Assembly (NCBI GenBank): GCA_028641055.1
Contig: CM054060.1
Coordinates: 312,965,652-313,029,651, forward strand
DNA length: 64,000 bases
Source of the DNA: Alopecurus myosuroides
Taxonomy: Eukaryota; Streptophyta; Magnoliopsida; Poales; Poaceae
Direction of reading: 5' to 3'
Each line of letters opens with the position of its first letter. The first letter of the stretch is position 1. The position numbers and the translations under genes were made by a program. Shown here in pieces: positions 48,225 through 59,915 of the stretch. The notes under the pieces were generated by a model. It was not told the DNA's origin. It saw only the letters and a program-made list of their open reading frames with translations, and did not search any database.

Positions 48225-51200
48225 TGTGACGCCCCGAGATCGGGCACTATGCAGATTTCAGCATTCCCGCCAAATCCACATAATAACCGATTCCAGGTTG
48301 CCACTTATGATAACATTACAGCAGTTCACGACTATTCCACAATTACAACAGAATCAGATAGATACAAGATGACTCAAACGAGCCAGGGATACAACTGATA
48401 CATTACAAAGATCCAAAAAAAATAACAGCGGAAGAAACAACATATCGTCCGTCTACGGACAAGATCCAAATTGGACTAAGAGTCCTGAAGATAACCGAGC
48501 ACGTCCAATCCCTGCCCAGGCCAAGCCGGAGGGATTCCCAAGCTAACGTCGTCAGACTTCAAACCTGTTGACTGCAATTTGGAATTTGCAGCCACGAAAG
48601 AGATTCGTGGGTCAGTACGGTTAAGTACTGGCAAGGGGGATAAAACCCATACTCACAAGATACCGGCGTAGCCAGTCATCACAAGATACAAATACTTTAG
48701 GATCAATGGAAAGGAAGGGGTTATTGCAAATAAGCGATAGCAGGCTGCACTAACCAACTACAGAGAGATACTACAACTTCCGGCTAACAGAAAGGGGATA
48801 AGATCGAGTATTGTAACCAACTAAAAGATAACTTCAAACAAACCCATCCTGGATCTCGCCCCTTATCCGAAGAAGCAATCCGAGGATAACTCACACAGTT
48901 AGATTAATGATGGTTCAGATTATTGTGTCAATAAGCCTATTACTAGTCAAGTTGTTAATCATGGGGTGAAAGATTGTTAATCATTAGGTTTAAGTTGTCC
49001 TGAGTACTTGTTAGCCAGTACTTTCACCAAGTAATCCATAACCGCGGAAAACACGGCTTCTCGAGAAGATTATCCCTGCAGGGTTGCACCAATTTAGCCG
49101 TACACGCAAGAATAACCCGCCAGATGGGGAGCTAACCCACCAAGCGAGGTACTCTACACAACTCAACTCTTCTTCGCATCAAGCCCAAAGAACCTTGGGC
49201 GCACGGCTAATCGAGCCCCGAAGAAAAGGGACCCTCATAGCACTCTAAGACCGTGTCCCCCTATATGCCGACTACGAAAGTTCCACCCGGGTACCAAGGG
49301 CTCGCAAGATCATGAATGCAGCAAATGGAAAACCCGAACTAAATGAGGCGATTTGGACGAGATGCGAATCGAGTCAAATTGAGGGGGGCGCCCATACTCG
49401 CTTCCCACATGCGGTTAGTGCGCTCATCATGGATCAGTAGACAAGACCCTTTTCCTATTAGGGTCGACACTAGCAGGCATCAAAACCACAAGGGCCTCCT
49501 GCCGGTGCCTTATCACCAAATTATTATTTAACAATAACAGTAGCATGATTGATTGATTGATTAAACATCGAGCCCCCCAGAACATAATGGAATAATAATA
49601 GAAAGTAACGGGTAACAGACTCGAGCAAAACAACCTAAGCATGCTAGTAAGACACGGGCACAAGCAATGGTTATAGGTGTGGAGGTGAGGCAATATCAGG
49701 GTTAAAGGATTCATGTGATAGGTTCGTAACAGAAACAACTACTACTAAGGCTAGCAGAACAGAACAACGGAAAGTATCGGTAACAAGTGATGAAAGGCAG
49801 CCATTTGGCAGCAAGTGAGTATACTTGCCTGAGATCCCGCAAGGTAGCAGAACTTGTCGTTGCTCACATCATCTCAACGTCCTATCCGGGAAGAAGCAAT
49901 GAACCTCGAACAAACACCGGATGCAACAATTACTACTACGGCAAAAGATCTAGCATGATCAAGATATGGATGCATGACAATTTAATGGATGCATAGAAAT
50001 AAACTGGTTGACATGATAAACAGATTTAAATGGACCCATATGCAATTTGAGTTGCATAGGAAAATCCCATGAATTATGGTTGAAACAATTGTTTTCCAAC
50101 TAATCAACAGGTGTAGGTGGATTAGCATGATGCATGGATGAGGAAAACAACAAAATAACAACAATAGAATCAATTGGAAATAAGGTTTAACCATTATGAA
50201 ATTCACTTATTAAGTTTTGGAATTTTTGGTTACTTAAGGGTGTCACACAAGCATTTGGTTGTTTTCATCAAGTTAAATTGTTCAAAACTGATAGCAAAGT
50301 TTATATTTGAAAAGAACATCAAATTTTAGTTGGATTACATGTTTCAAATATTGAAATTGGAGTTAGGATAATTTAATTATGAATTAAACAATATTAAACA
50401 AGTTTTAATTGAATTTAATTCAAGTTTGCATATTATTTGAATTTTATTTGTTCAAAACATAAATTCAAATTCATATTTGAAAAGTTCACACTTTGATGGT
50501 TTGAAAACATATTTTGCATGTTCAAAATTATTTTATTTTGAGCAAGTTATTATTTTGGCAATTTTAAATGCAATAAACAAGAAACAGTTGTTTTCAGCAA
50601 TTTAAATTATTCAAAACAGCCAACAAAATTTATATTTGAAAAGTACATGAAAAGTTGATTGGAAAACATATTTAGTTTGTTGAAATTGGAATTTTTATGC
50701 CCAAGTTATGAATTTTGCAAGTTTAAGTGAATTTAACAAGAATTCAAATGTTTCACCAATTTAAAATATTCAAAACAGTAAACAAATTTTATATTTGGAT
50801 AGAACATTTAATTTGGGACATAAAACATATTTAAAAAGTTAAAATTGGAGTTAAAATGATTTTCTTATGCAATTTACAAGATATAGTGCAAATCTGCCAT
50901 TTTTTATGATCTAGGGACTTAGGAAATATTTTTCAGGGATCTAGAAATTATTGCCAGGGGCCTAGGTGTGATTCCTGGAAGTTTCTGGGTCAAAACAATT
51001 GTGGAAAAAAGGATTTGGTTTTATGGGTGCAGGGGGGATCGAACCCTGCACCTCAGTGCTGCGCTCAAGGGAACCAACCAACTAAGCTGTGCGCTGATTT
51101 GTGTGGAAAGGGGGTACGGGGGGGTATGAGGTATAGTGTGCGGGTGTTAGCTGAAATTTAACTGAACTCAACGGAGATGGCATCTCTGTACCTGACGAAC

Positions 51201-51763
51201 TGCAACTGGGATCGATGGGTTGCAGATCGGGAGGGCGGTGGACACAGGGGGCATTAGACCACGCACCAACGCTACCCTAACGCATTCGAACAGATCGGAG
51301 TGGCCCATCGGAAAGGATCAACCAGCTGCTGTCCCAGCGCGAGCATGTTTCTGACGAACAGAAACATTGGGACAGAGAGAAACGGACGGCGACCAGGGGG
51401 AATAGCGGCGAGCTGGGGCGGTACCTGGCGATGGCGCCTTCTGCAATCTTGGTGATGGCGGGTTGCTTGTTCCATTCCCGGGAACAGATCCTCCTCGAGG
51501 TGAAGGTGGTGGCCGGCGATGAGGGGAGACGGTGGAGCTATGGTGGTGTTCAGGTTTCAGGTGTCGATGGTTCAGAGAAGGACGAGCAGAGAGGAGGGGG
51601 ATGGCGGCGATGGGAAGGAGGGGCTAGCTAGGGTTTGCAGCTGAGGGGGTAGGGGGTAGGTTCTTAAGGAGGAGGAAGCCATGTACGGCAAGCATCTGGA
51701 GGGGGGAAGGATGATCATGCGGTTCTGAACGAGTTCGTACAGGTGACAGCGACAGGAAGGAAG
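48225..51763 (-). repeat. Element E right LTR (truncated)
   Basis: Matches 43398-46933 nearly base for base, then stops within a GGAAGGAAGA word at 51763. The missing part corresponds to 46934-47747 of the left copy, the promoter-side end in element orientation. tRNA-like copy at 51024-51095; telobox at 51628-51636. Confidence 0.93.
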
Positions 51764-51938
51764 ATAGTATTGCATCCTACATCGTGTTTGCCAAGAGATT
51801 ACAAACTTGTATGCAACCAATCAACGAACTATTTCACCATTGCCAAGAACAATTCACTACTCAAACATAGACGGGGAGACACAATACATCAAGGGAATAT
51901 AGTATTGCATCCTACATCGTGTTTGCCAAGAGATTACA
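51764..51938. repeat. 40-bp direct repeat at the E/H junction
   Basis: An identical 40-bp segment beginning ATAGTATTGCATCCTACATC occurs at 51764-51803 and 51899-51938, 135 bp apart. The first copy starts exactly where the E LTR breaks off. Either H had a tandem repeat here, or the first copy is templated filler from repair of a double-strand break that deleted the E end. Confidence 0.85.
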
Positions 51939-52532
51939 TTGGAGATATGGAGCTGATCTTGCTGTAGATGTTGATGATGAACACGCCAGAGGGGGGTGGA
52001 GCCCTCCGGGGGTGATCCCGGCGGTGTTTCCCCCCTCCAATCTTCTCCGGCGGCAGCCTTCTTTCTCTCTGTTTCGTGGTTTCGTCTCTCGGCGCCGCCT
52101 CCTCCTCGAAAAGGCCAGGGGACCCTTTATATAGTCGTTTTTAGGTCACGAGACACTCGGGAGAAGAAAGATCGACGACATCGGAGCCACGGGGGCAAAA
52201 AGGGGGCCCCACACGCGGCCAAGGAATCTGGCCGCGTGGAGGGTCCTCTTTTCCACCTGGTTGGCCTTTTGGCCCTCTACTTTGGCCCATGGTCTTCGTC
52301 TCAAAAATTCTGAACCGTGCTCTTTGGCCTTGCCCTTTTTGGAATCCCGAAGCTCCCGGAAAGTCTGAAACACTAAAAAGTACGTTTTCTGGAAAAACAG
52401 GGTTAGAACCAAAAGAAGGGGGATTGTTTAGAAAATCCCCCAAATCATTATAAAACATGAATATAAGTTGCTAATATGTAGGAAAAACAAGTAATAACAT
52501 GCAAAGTTCATGTATGCATTTTACATGCATCA

Positions 52533-54320
52533 ATGGTTCGTGCAAATGTTGGACAAACACACCAGGCGGTAGAATTTTAACCCTTTCCGAGCCCATGCGG
52601 GCTAAAGCATCCGCGTTCCAATTTTCTTCTATTTCTATATGAAGTACTTCAAATCCCAGGAAGAAAATGGCAAACTCATCCACTGTTCTCCGATATTTGT
52701 CCATGATGGGACTTTTGGCATCCCATGTCTGGTTTACCTGATGTTGTACCGAATCCGAGTCACCATAGGAAAGTATATGCTTAACTCCTATTTATTTTGC
52801 AATATGCAAGCTATGAAGCAATGCTTCGTATTCTGCCACATTGTTGTTGGCGTTGAAGTGTATTTGTAATACATACTCATAATGTCACCCTTTGGGGATT
52901 TTAGCACTACACCAGCTCTGGCGTCTTCTTTCCTTTTGGATCCGTCAAAATGCATGATCCAATATTCTGACTCCTGCATTGGTGTGTTTTCCATTGCTTC
53001 TGTCCAATCAGCGACAAAATCTGCCAAAACCTGGTACTTAATTATCGGAAACTCGGCCTGTCGCGTCTGCATTGTTGATGATATTCCCTAGTGGTGATTT
53101 GCTTACCACTGTTGTGGAATGTCCTTGGAAATGATGATGGAGTTTCCGAGATGCGAAAAACACGCCATATGCCAGTTTTTTATAATGTGGGTACCTTTGC
53201 TAAGATTCAGAGAATACTTCACTTATATAGTATACTGGATACTGATCTGGTATACTCTGTTCATATTTGCGCCTTTCCACGACTATCACCACACTGATAA
53301 CCATGTTAGTTGCTGTGAGATACAGTAACATGGGTTCTTCGTCTTTTGGCGATGCCAAAACCGGAGCTTTCATTAAAGTTCCTTTTAACTGGGTTAATGT
53401 TTTGTCGTCCTCTTCTGTCCATTCAAATTTGTTGGATTTCTTCAACAATTTGTATAATGGCAGAGCTTTGTCCCCAAGCCGGCTTATAAACCAGCTTAGA
53501 GCGGCTGCAGAACCCATCAATCTTTGGACATCTTCTAGGCACTTAGGCCTTTTAATGTTTAAGATTGCTTTGATCTTTTCTGGGTTTACCTCTATTTCTC
53601 TATGAGAAACGATGTAACCTAGAAGCTTTCCCGAGGTTACCCCGAATACGCACTTTAATGGATTCGACTTTATTTTATAAGTCCGCAAATTTTTGAAGGT
53701 TTCTCGTAGATCTTCAATGAGTGTATCCTTTTACTTGGAAACCACGGTAATGTCGTCCACGTAAATGTGCATGTTTTTGCCAATTTCACAATGCAAATAT
53801 CGTTGCATGCAACGTTGTTATGTTGCACCCGCGTTCTTCAGGCCAATAGTATGTTCCGTAGGGTGTTATGAAAGAGGTTTTGATTTGATCGTCTTCTTTC
53901 ATGCGTATTTGATGGTAGCCGGAATAAGCGTCCAAAAGCATAAAAACTCAGAGCCAGCAGTGGCATCTATTATTTGATCGATCCGCGGTGACGCGAACCT
54001 ATCTTTCAGACACAATTTGTTCAATCCCGTGTAATATATACACATCCTAAAAAATAGTACTATCCTTCTTCGGGACTAATACTCGGTTCACGGACCAATC
54101 AGTATGTATTACTTCCCGGATAAAATCAGCTGCTAGAAGCCGGATAATTTCCTTGCCACTAGCCTTCCGTCTTCTTCCGTCAAAACGCCGGAGACCTTGC
54201 TTGACGGATTTTGGTCCTGGAATCACTTTCAATTGATGCTCAGCAAGTTCCCTGGGTACATCCGGCATGTCCGCAGGACACCAGACAAAAATATCCCAGT
54301 TCTCACGGAGGAACTTGATG
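52533..54320 (-). pseudogene. D reverse transcriptase and RNase H (broken)
   Basis: From the right: RENWDIFVWCPADMPDVPRE lead-in, RVLVPKKDS, RMCIYYTGLNK, AYSGYHQIRMKEDDQ, GLKNAGAT, catalytic YVDD (53752-53763), NPLKCVFGVTSGKLLGYIVS and FISRLGDKALPLYKLLKK. RNase H has YWIMHFDGSKRK near 52960 and ENWNADALARMGS near 52600. In-frame stops occur just after GLKNAGAT and shortly after the YVDD box, and there are several frameshifts and small deletions between 53860 and 54050. Domain order and spacing match Gypsy pol. The right boundary at 52533 is the H insertion. Confidence 0.85.
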
Positions 54321-56639
54321 AGCGTGCTTCCCTATGTGTCTGTTATCCCGGTTCCCACAACGACGAACTTTGTCGGATCTTTGGGATCTAGGATAACTTG
54401 CCTTGTATTCTCCGATGCTTTGAAGCTATCCGCCAGCTTACGGCTCTCTTTTCCTGCCGGCATTTCTGTCGGCGATACTTCCTCAGCCAGTACTATTAAT
54501 TCTTCCTTTTGGATCACCTGTTCGGCGCAAAGGGTGTTTCCTTTTTCTAGCTCGTTCGCCAATTTGAAGTCTCCAGATATGTGATTACGTCTCCTTTTGG
54601 CCCTCGCATCTCCATGAACTTGGCAAAAGCCGGACGTCCGAGTGTTGCCTGGTAAACGCTTTTGAACGATACCACCTCGAATGAGATCTTTTCCTGGTGG
54701 AAGTGTTCTATTTTTCCAAAGGTTACATCTAGGGAAATTTCTCCTAGGGATTGTGCTTGTCTGCCAGGAACAATGTCGTGGAAACGTATGTTACTGTGAT
54801 TGAGCTGGGTTTCGGAAATTCGTAGATGCTTCAATGTACTTAAGTACATGATGTTTATACTAGATCCTCCATCCATCAGCACTCTTTTAAGCCTAGTGTT
54901 TTGAACAATAGGGCTTACGAATAAAGCATGCGTGTCGGGTTCTGGGATGTTTCTGGGATGATCAGACTGATCCCAGGTGATTGGCGTATTTGAATACTTC
55001 AAGAACTTTGGGGTTGGAGGTACAACCGTGGTAATTTCTCGAAGTGTTCTTTTCGCCTGCTTTGCTGAGGGAGTTGCCAGGAAAGTTAAGTTACATTCTC
55101 CTTCAACTCTCGGGAATTTTGGCTCGCCTTTCCGCTGTTGTTCCTTTATTTTGTCATGAGTGTCCGATTCACTTTCTTCTTTTTCAGCTTCTGACTTTTG
55201 CTTGGAGAACTTCCTTTTGGAATTCTTTCCTTTCTTCCCGGATCCTGCAGTGCCTTTCATCTGCTTATTAAGCCGGCGTTGTGCATTGGTATTGGTAGGC
55301 TTCCCAAATTGCGAATGGTGGACACATTTTTCCGACTTAATATGATCCCACTCTTCCTTTGAGTAGGAGATAGGTTCTGTGTTCCTTCCCTTCCATTTGC
55401 TGCCATTATCCTTTCCAAAGGTTAAGTTAACTTTTTTGGGTTTTGGCTGCGCTTTTGGAGTAGATTTTTTTTTCAGAACGAGGCGTCTTTTTGGCCTGAA
55501 CCAAAGCATTAATGTTTCCACCTCTCGCTCTGATATCATCTTCGACCGCTGCGTTCTCGTTGGCGGTGGTAAGCATAGATCCGAGATCTTTGTGCTCCTT
55601 GAACCAAACATGAATGGTACAAGACCGGGTTTCAAGTCATTGATGAAAGCATGCATTTCTTGTACATCACTTACTCCAGAGCAGCTATTCTTCATTGTTG
55701 TCCATCTTGATATAAAGTCGACATACGACTCATCTTCAAATTGGAAACAGCGATTCAGCTGGTTAATGCTCTTAGGGTCGTTTGTACGTACCCCGAAAAT
55801 GTTGAGCAAACACTCTAGCAATATCATCCCAGCTATCAACATTTCTTGACGGAAGCCCGTTGATCCAATCTCTGGCACCATCCGGCAACATTAGGGGGAG
55901 GAATTTTACTGCCTCTAGGCCTGTCCCTTTGTTAATCTGAACAACGGTATAATAGTCTGAAAGCCATGTATCCAAGTTTGTACTTCCGGTATACTTTTGA
56001 TAAGTTGGACCAACTTTTGCAAAGACCGAATGTAGAGTTATTCTTCTGATCCTGTCAGTGAAGCACTTAGGTCCAAAGTATAAATTATCTCTTTCCGCCT
56101 TATCGACGTGAGCGGAATATCTGCCGGCTGAATGGATGGAAGGGGATCTGCTCCTTTCTGGCCCATTATTGCGTGAGTGCGCTTTTCCGAGATTATCCAT
56201 GTTTCGTCCGTTGTAGTGTCCTTTGGAATAAGGTGGAGTTCTACTCCTTGGCCTTTCTTTGTTCCTAGGAGGAGTACGGGATCTCTCACGTCTGTGACGG
56301 TTGTCATATCTTCCAGCTTTGTCAGCTGGGCGTCTCGGAGGCGGCATCATTTTTTCCGTCTTTCCGATTTTGTTCCTCCCGTTCTTTGTAATCACGGGGA
56401 TTACTTCCACCTTTCGGCGGATGGGATCTGGTCCTGGACGCTGCGTCTTTATTATACGGGATTTCTTGTCCTTCTTCGGATCTCCCTTCTTTTCCTTAGA
56501 ATTGCCTGACTCTCCGAGTTCGCCAGGTCCAGGTGCTCTAGCAGCGCATGTGGCAGTTTTGCATAGGGTCGAGTCATCATGCAACTTCCCTAATCTTGCC
56601 TGTCCTCGCTGTTGATGTTTTAATGCTTTTCCTAGGAAA
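54321..56639 (-). pseudogene. D gag (capsid part) and protease (one or more frameshifts)
   Basis: The frame continues from the F duplication at 56640-56644 with FLGKALKHQQRGQARLGKL. A long basic, Arg/Ser/Pro-rich linker follows (RSRTPPRNKERPRSRTPP). The retrotransposon Gag core comes next: FAKVGPTYQKYTGSTNLDTW, VKFLPLMLPDGARDWINGLP, DDIARVFAQHFRGTYKRP. One extra T near 55770 shifts the frame; it continues KSINQLNRCFQFEDESYVDF. A Lys-rich region follows, then the protease active site RVLMDGGSSINIMY near 54870 (DGGS in place of DTG/DSG) and QATLGRPAFAKFMEM. Another shift near 54550 leads into a short acidic linker to about 54321. Gag would form the particle; the protease would process it. Confidence 0.87.
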
Positions 56640-56644
56640 GCATA

Positions 56645-58039
56645 TGATGACCCACAAGTATAGGGGATCACAACAGTCTTCGAGGGAAGTAAAACCCAAA
56701 TTTATTGATTCGACACAAGGGGAGCCAAAGAATATTTGTGAGCCTTAACAAGTGAGTTGTCAATTCACCTGCACCTAAAAGTGGACTTGTTCGCAGTGGT
56801 TTATCAGTAGTAAAAGTTTTATAGTAGCAGCAGTAGTGAAATAATAACAGCAGCAGTCGAATGAAAATAATAGTAGTGGTGATTGAAGCAAACAACGTGA
56901 TTAAATACTGTAGGCTTGGGGATAGATGAACGGGAGCTCCAAGGATAAGATAGTTCATATAATGATCAAGTCAGGGTCATTGCAGATAAATAAGATAAAG
57001 CATCCAAGCACTAAGTAACCATAGGCATGTGTTCCGTAAATAGTCGTACGTGCTCGCAATGAGAACTTGCACAACATCTATTGTCCTACCAGCCCGTTTT
57101 CAGCGGGGCCTCAAGGGAACTACTGGTAATGAAGGTGTTCCTTTTAATAGAACACCGGAGCAAAGCGTTAACACTCCGTGAACACATTTGATCCTCACAT
57201 CACAGCCATCCCGTCCGGTTGTCCCAATTTCTGTCACTTTGGGGCCTCGGGTTCCGGAAAACGATATGTGTAAACATCTTGCAGGTATGATCAAGAAACA
57301 ATAATTATCATCATGATTCAATAACATGTTCAGATCTGAAATCATGGCACTCGGGCCCAAAGTGGAAAGCATTAAGCATAACAAGTTGCAACAATGTCAA
57401 TAGCACTAATAGAAGATACTAGGTAGTATGCCCTAACAATCACATCATTATTACATGAACGAACTCCTCCAATCCCTACCATCCCCTTCAGCCTATAGTG
57501 GGGGAATTACTCACACATGGATGGAGGAAACATGGATGGTCGATGGAGAGGCGTTGGTGATGACGGTGGCGATGATCTCCTCCAATTCCCCGTCCCGACA
57601 GTGCCAAAACGGAGTTTCCGAACCCCAAAAATGGATTCACTATTGCGTCAGAGCTACGAACTTCTTTCTGGAAAACTAACAAACCCCCATGTGTTTTAGG
57701 GTTGAAGGCTATTTGTAGTCAAAAGGGAGACCTAGGGGGCTCTGGGTGGCCCACACCATGTGTTGGCGCGACTAAGGGGGGCGCCAAGGGGTGGTGTGGC
57801 CCCCCTGTGGCTCTTCTCCTGGCCTCCTTCTGGCTCCTGGGGTCTTCTGGTGTTTTAGGAGCAAAGGGGTCTTTTCTGGGCAATTTCCCGAAAGTTGATT
57901 TTTCTGCACAAAAACAAGACACCAAGGTAATTCTGCTGAAAACAGCGTTAGTCCGTGTTAGTTGTATTCAAAACACACAAGTTTAGAGGAAAACAATAAG
58001 AAAAGTGTTCGGAAAAGGGGATACGTTTTCAACGTGTCA
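56645..58039 (-). mobile_element. Solo LTR F, 1,395 bp, nested in D gag
   Basis: Perfect GCATA duplication at 56640-56644 and 58040-58044. On the minus strand it starts TGACACGTTGAAAACGTATCC-type sequence and ends CCCTATACTTGTGGGTCATCA, the same 3' edge as the R1 LTR (GGGTCATCA), so it is a relative of R1's family. GC-rich part at 57700-57860; AACCCTAAAAC near 57696-57706. D's frame joins cleanly across it (NLKGVYA then FLGKAL). Confidence 0.92.
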
Positions 58040-58044
58040 GCATA

Positions 58045-59341
58045 CACTCCCTTGAGATTTTCATCATTGGAGTACAGATCGTCATAAAGGATGGCGAACG
58101 CGGCCTCCGCGTTTTCAGCTGCGGTTTTGTATATGCGCGCCCTTGGCGTTGGTGCCGTTAACCTCCCTTTGCCAAGAAGGGTTTTCAAACCTCTTTCTTG
58201 CTCGCAGTTCATCCGGTTTTGCAATTTTGGGTAACCGCGTAGGTTTTATGCCAAATCTATTCCTTCTTTCGTATTCCTCTATCTCTTCTTGCTGCAACTT
58301 AATGTCAGCATGGGTTTTCATGAGGTTTTCCTGAGTACGGAATAGATGTTGCTTATGCCGCTGTAGAGCTTTTCTCCTGGCTTCCTGCACTTCACGGGGT
58401 TTGTCTCGTCCCACTAGGGTTTGAATTATATCAATTTCGTCATGTTCCGACATTTCTGGAATGGGGATTTCTTTCTTTTTCTTCTCCACGGGTGTGACTC
58501 CGCTTCCTCCTCCTACTTCCAGGTTTTGGTTGGCATTGTCTGCTAACTTTTTCTTCTGGAGTTTATACTGGAGTTTCTTGGCAGTCTTCTTTTTCTTCTT
58601 GGAAGAGGGAGGTTTTTTGCCAGGTTCATCCTCTGTCAATTCTTTAACATCGGGGTAAATTGGACTGGTTTCACCATCTTCCCTTTCCTCGTCTGGCGGA
58701 GGTGTTTTGGGGTCTTCATCATCTTCGGCAGCCGAGTTTTCAGTCGGTTTTGCCATAAGTACTTCAAAGAAGTTCCCCTGCATAGATTTGACCTTTCTCT
58801 CGAAAGAGTCTTCATTTTCATCTTCGAAATCTATGTCTTCAGATCCGGGTTCCGACTCCAATCTTGCTTCTATAGCAGCTAATATAGAGACGGCTTCCGA
58901 GTTCGTCGTTTCACTGACGGGTGTCGGATCTTCCACTTGTTCTGTGGGATTATGTTTTTCTGCTTCCACCACAAGATTGTTTTCTTCCCTGTTTTCAGCA
59001 ATCTCGGACTGCACCATGCCAATGAAGTGAGATCTGATTGCTGGCATCTCCGAAGAGGTAGCAAGTTCAGCAGGGTTTCCGCAATCTGAGTAGAATCCAG
59101 TATAATAGTTTTCCTCAACTGGGTATAGGGCGGGTGGGATAATTTACTTCCACCACAGAATCCCATTGCCTCTGCTATTAAACCGATAAAAATATTTGTT
59201 GATCCAATCGGTAAAACGCAGGCGCTTACTAGGTGATTCCATGCTGGCAAGAATGATCTGTTGTCGAGGAAGCGTCCACCGTCGCCGTCGAATTCCAAGC
59301 TTCCGATAGTTATTGTACTGCTGATTCCGCCGAGTATCCAC
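58045..59341 (-). pseudogene. D gag N-terminal region
   Basis: Minus-strand frame from about 59341 (VDTRRNQQYNNYRKLG) to the F insertion. One in-frame TAA near 59144-59146 after GNGILWWK; then open through VEENYYTGFYSDCGNPAELA, a very acidic stretch (EDIDFEDENEDSF), a Lys-rich block (KKKKKTAKKLQ), a helical Glu/Arg segment (QEEIEEYERRNRFG) and AENAEAAFAILYDDLYS. A frame change occurs near 58170. Such long charged N-terminal extensions of Gag are usual in Tat/Retand-like elements. No Cys-based zinc knuckle here. Confidence 0.75.
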
Positions 59342-59399
59342 GATCGATACATAACTCCTGACATCGCTGGCCCCATGGTGGGCGTCAACTGTCGAGACA

Positions 59400-59915
59400 T
59401 TGTAGTAGAGTTCATAGACGGGGGTGCCATGAGACTACTGGTAGATTCGTAGGGGGACGTGGTAGTACGAAAAACGAGAAAACCAAGTTTACCCAGGTTC
59501 GGTACGACGCAACTAGGCGGCGTTCCTACTCCTGCAATCTCACTAAATCACGGTTGAAGGCTGAAGTATACAAAGTACAATGTGAGTAGGGTTTCGCTAA
59601 CTCGACTAGGATCAACTTCTCGGCGAGTTGGCTTCTAGCTAATTGTATGTCTCTTTCTTCTCTCCCGTCCGGGTTTATATAGATAGCCAGATTAGGGCTT
59701 ACAGAAAGGAAACCTAGAAGACTACGGAAAGTATTTAACTTGGAAAGTAAGGAATCTGTCTTCTCCTACAAGCCGCACCACTTTGGGCCGTGGTCCGGGT
59801 ACTTCTAGAATCTGGCTTCCTGCGCATCAGCTTACCGGGTCGCCTAATGGACCGTGATCCATTACCAACGGGCCATCCTGGTAATCTGACTCTTTAGGCC
59901 AATGTCGGAAATACC
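59400..59915 (-). promoter_or_regulatory. D 5' LTR (part) and leader with TATA box
   Basis: Non-coding region upstream of D gag. On the minus strand TATATAAA (59674-59681) followed by a GGGAGAGAAGAAAGAGAC leader looks like the promoter. Near 59370-59390 the minus strand reads GACGCCCACCATGGGGCC, close to the conserved leader/primer region of this Gypsy group. The outer end of the LTR is cut by element B at 59916. Confidence 0.6.

Larger units (their letters stand above)
43398..51763 (-). mobile_element. Element E: TRIM/LARD-like retrotransposon with 4.35-kb LTRs and 477-bp interior
   Basis: The left LTR is 43398-47747 and the right LTR 48225-51763, the latter truncated. The interior (47748-48224) has a primer site TGGTATCAGAGCC on the minus strand two bases from the right LTR. 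Hence E is oriented leftward, its LTR starting TGTAACACCTGGGG. No coding capacity. About 13 differences between the LTRs over 3.5 kb by eye, so the copy is young. The right LTR lacks its last ~810 bp, and the target duplication is gone with it; the break at 51763/51764 joins directly to H sequence. The LTRs are about nine times longer than the interior, an unusual proportion. Confidence 0.88.
42878..52532 (-). mobile_element. Solo LTR H, nested in D and split by element E
   Basis: Perfect ATGGT duplication at 42873-42877 and 52533-52537. On the minus strand the LTR starts at 52532 with TGATGCATGTAAAATGC and ends at 42878 with CTCCCGCACTTGGGAGTCATCA-type sequence. The two remaining pieces are 51764-52532 and 42878-43397. 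A TATATAAAG-type TATA box is on the minus strand near 52128-52136, followed by a GC-rich leader. D's frame reads HLHEP at the right side and SIKGGDIDYP at the left side, confirming a clean insertion. No internal domain, so it is a solo LTR that later received E. Confidence 0.85.
40870..59915 (-). mobile_element. D: Tat/Retand-like Ty3/Gypsy retrotransposon, oldest host of the nest
   Basis: Minus-strand element with leader and part of the 5' LTR (59400-59915), gag (59341-55770), protease (about 54870), RT (54320-53200), RNase H (53070-52533) and integrase (42877-41564). It is split by solo LTRs F (56645-58039) and H (42878-52532, which holds E); the frame resumes exactly across both. The 3' end is cut by R1 at 40869/40870, and the 5' LTR is cut by B at 59916. 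The long gag with a basic, Arg/Ser-rich linker and the RT motif NPLKCVFGV point to the Tat/Retand group. All domains have stops or frameshifts, so D is the oldest layer. Confidence 0.85.
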
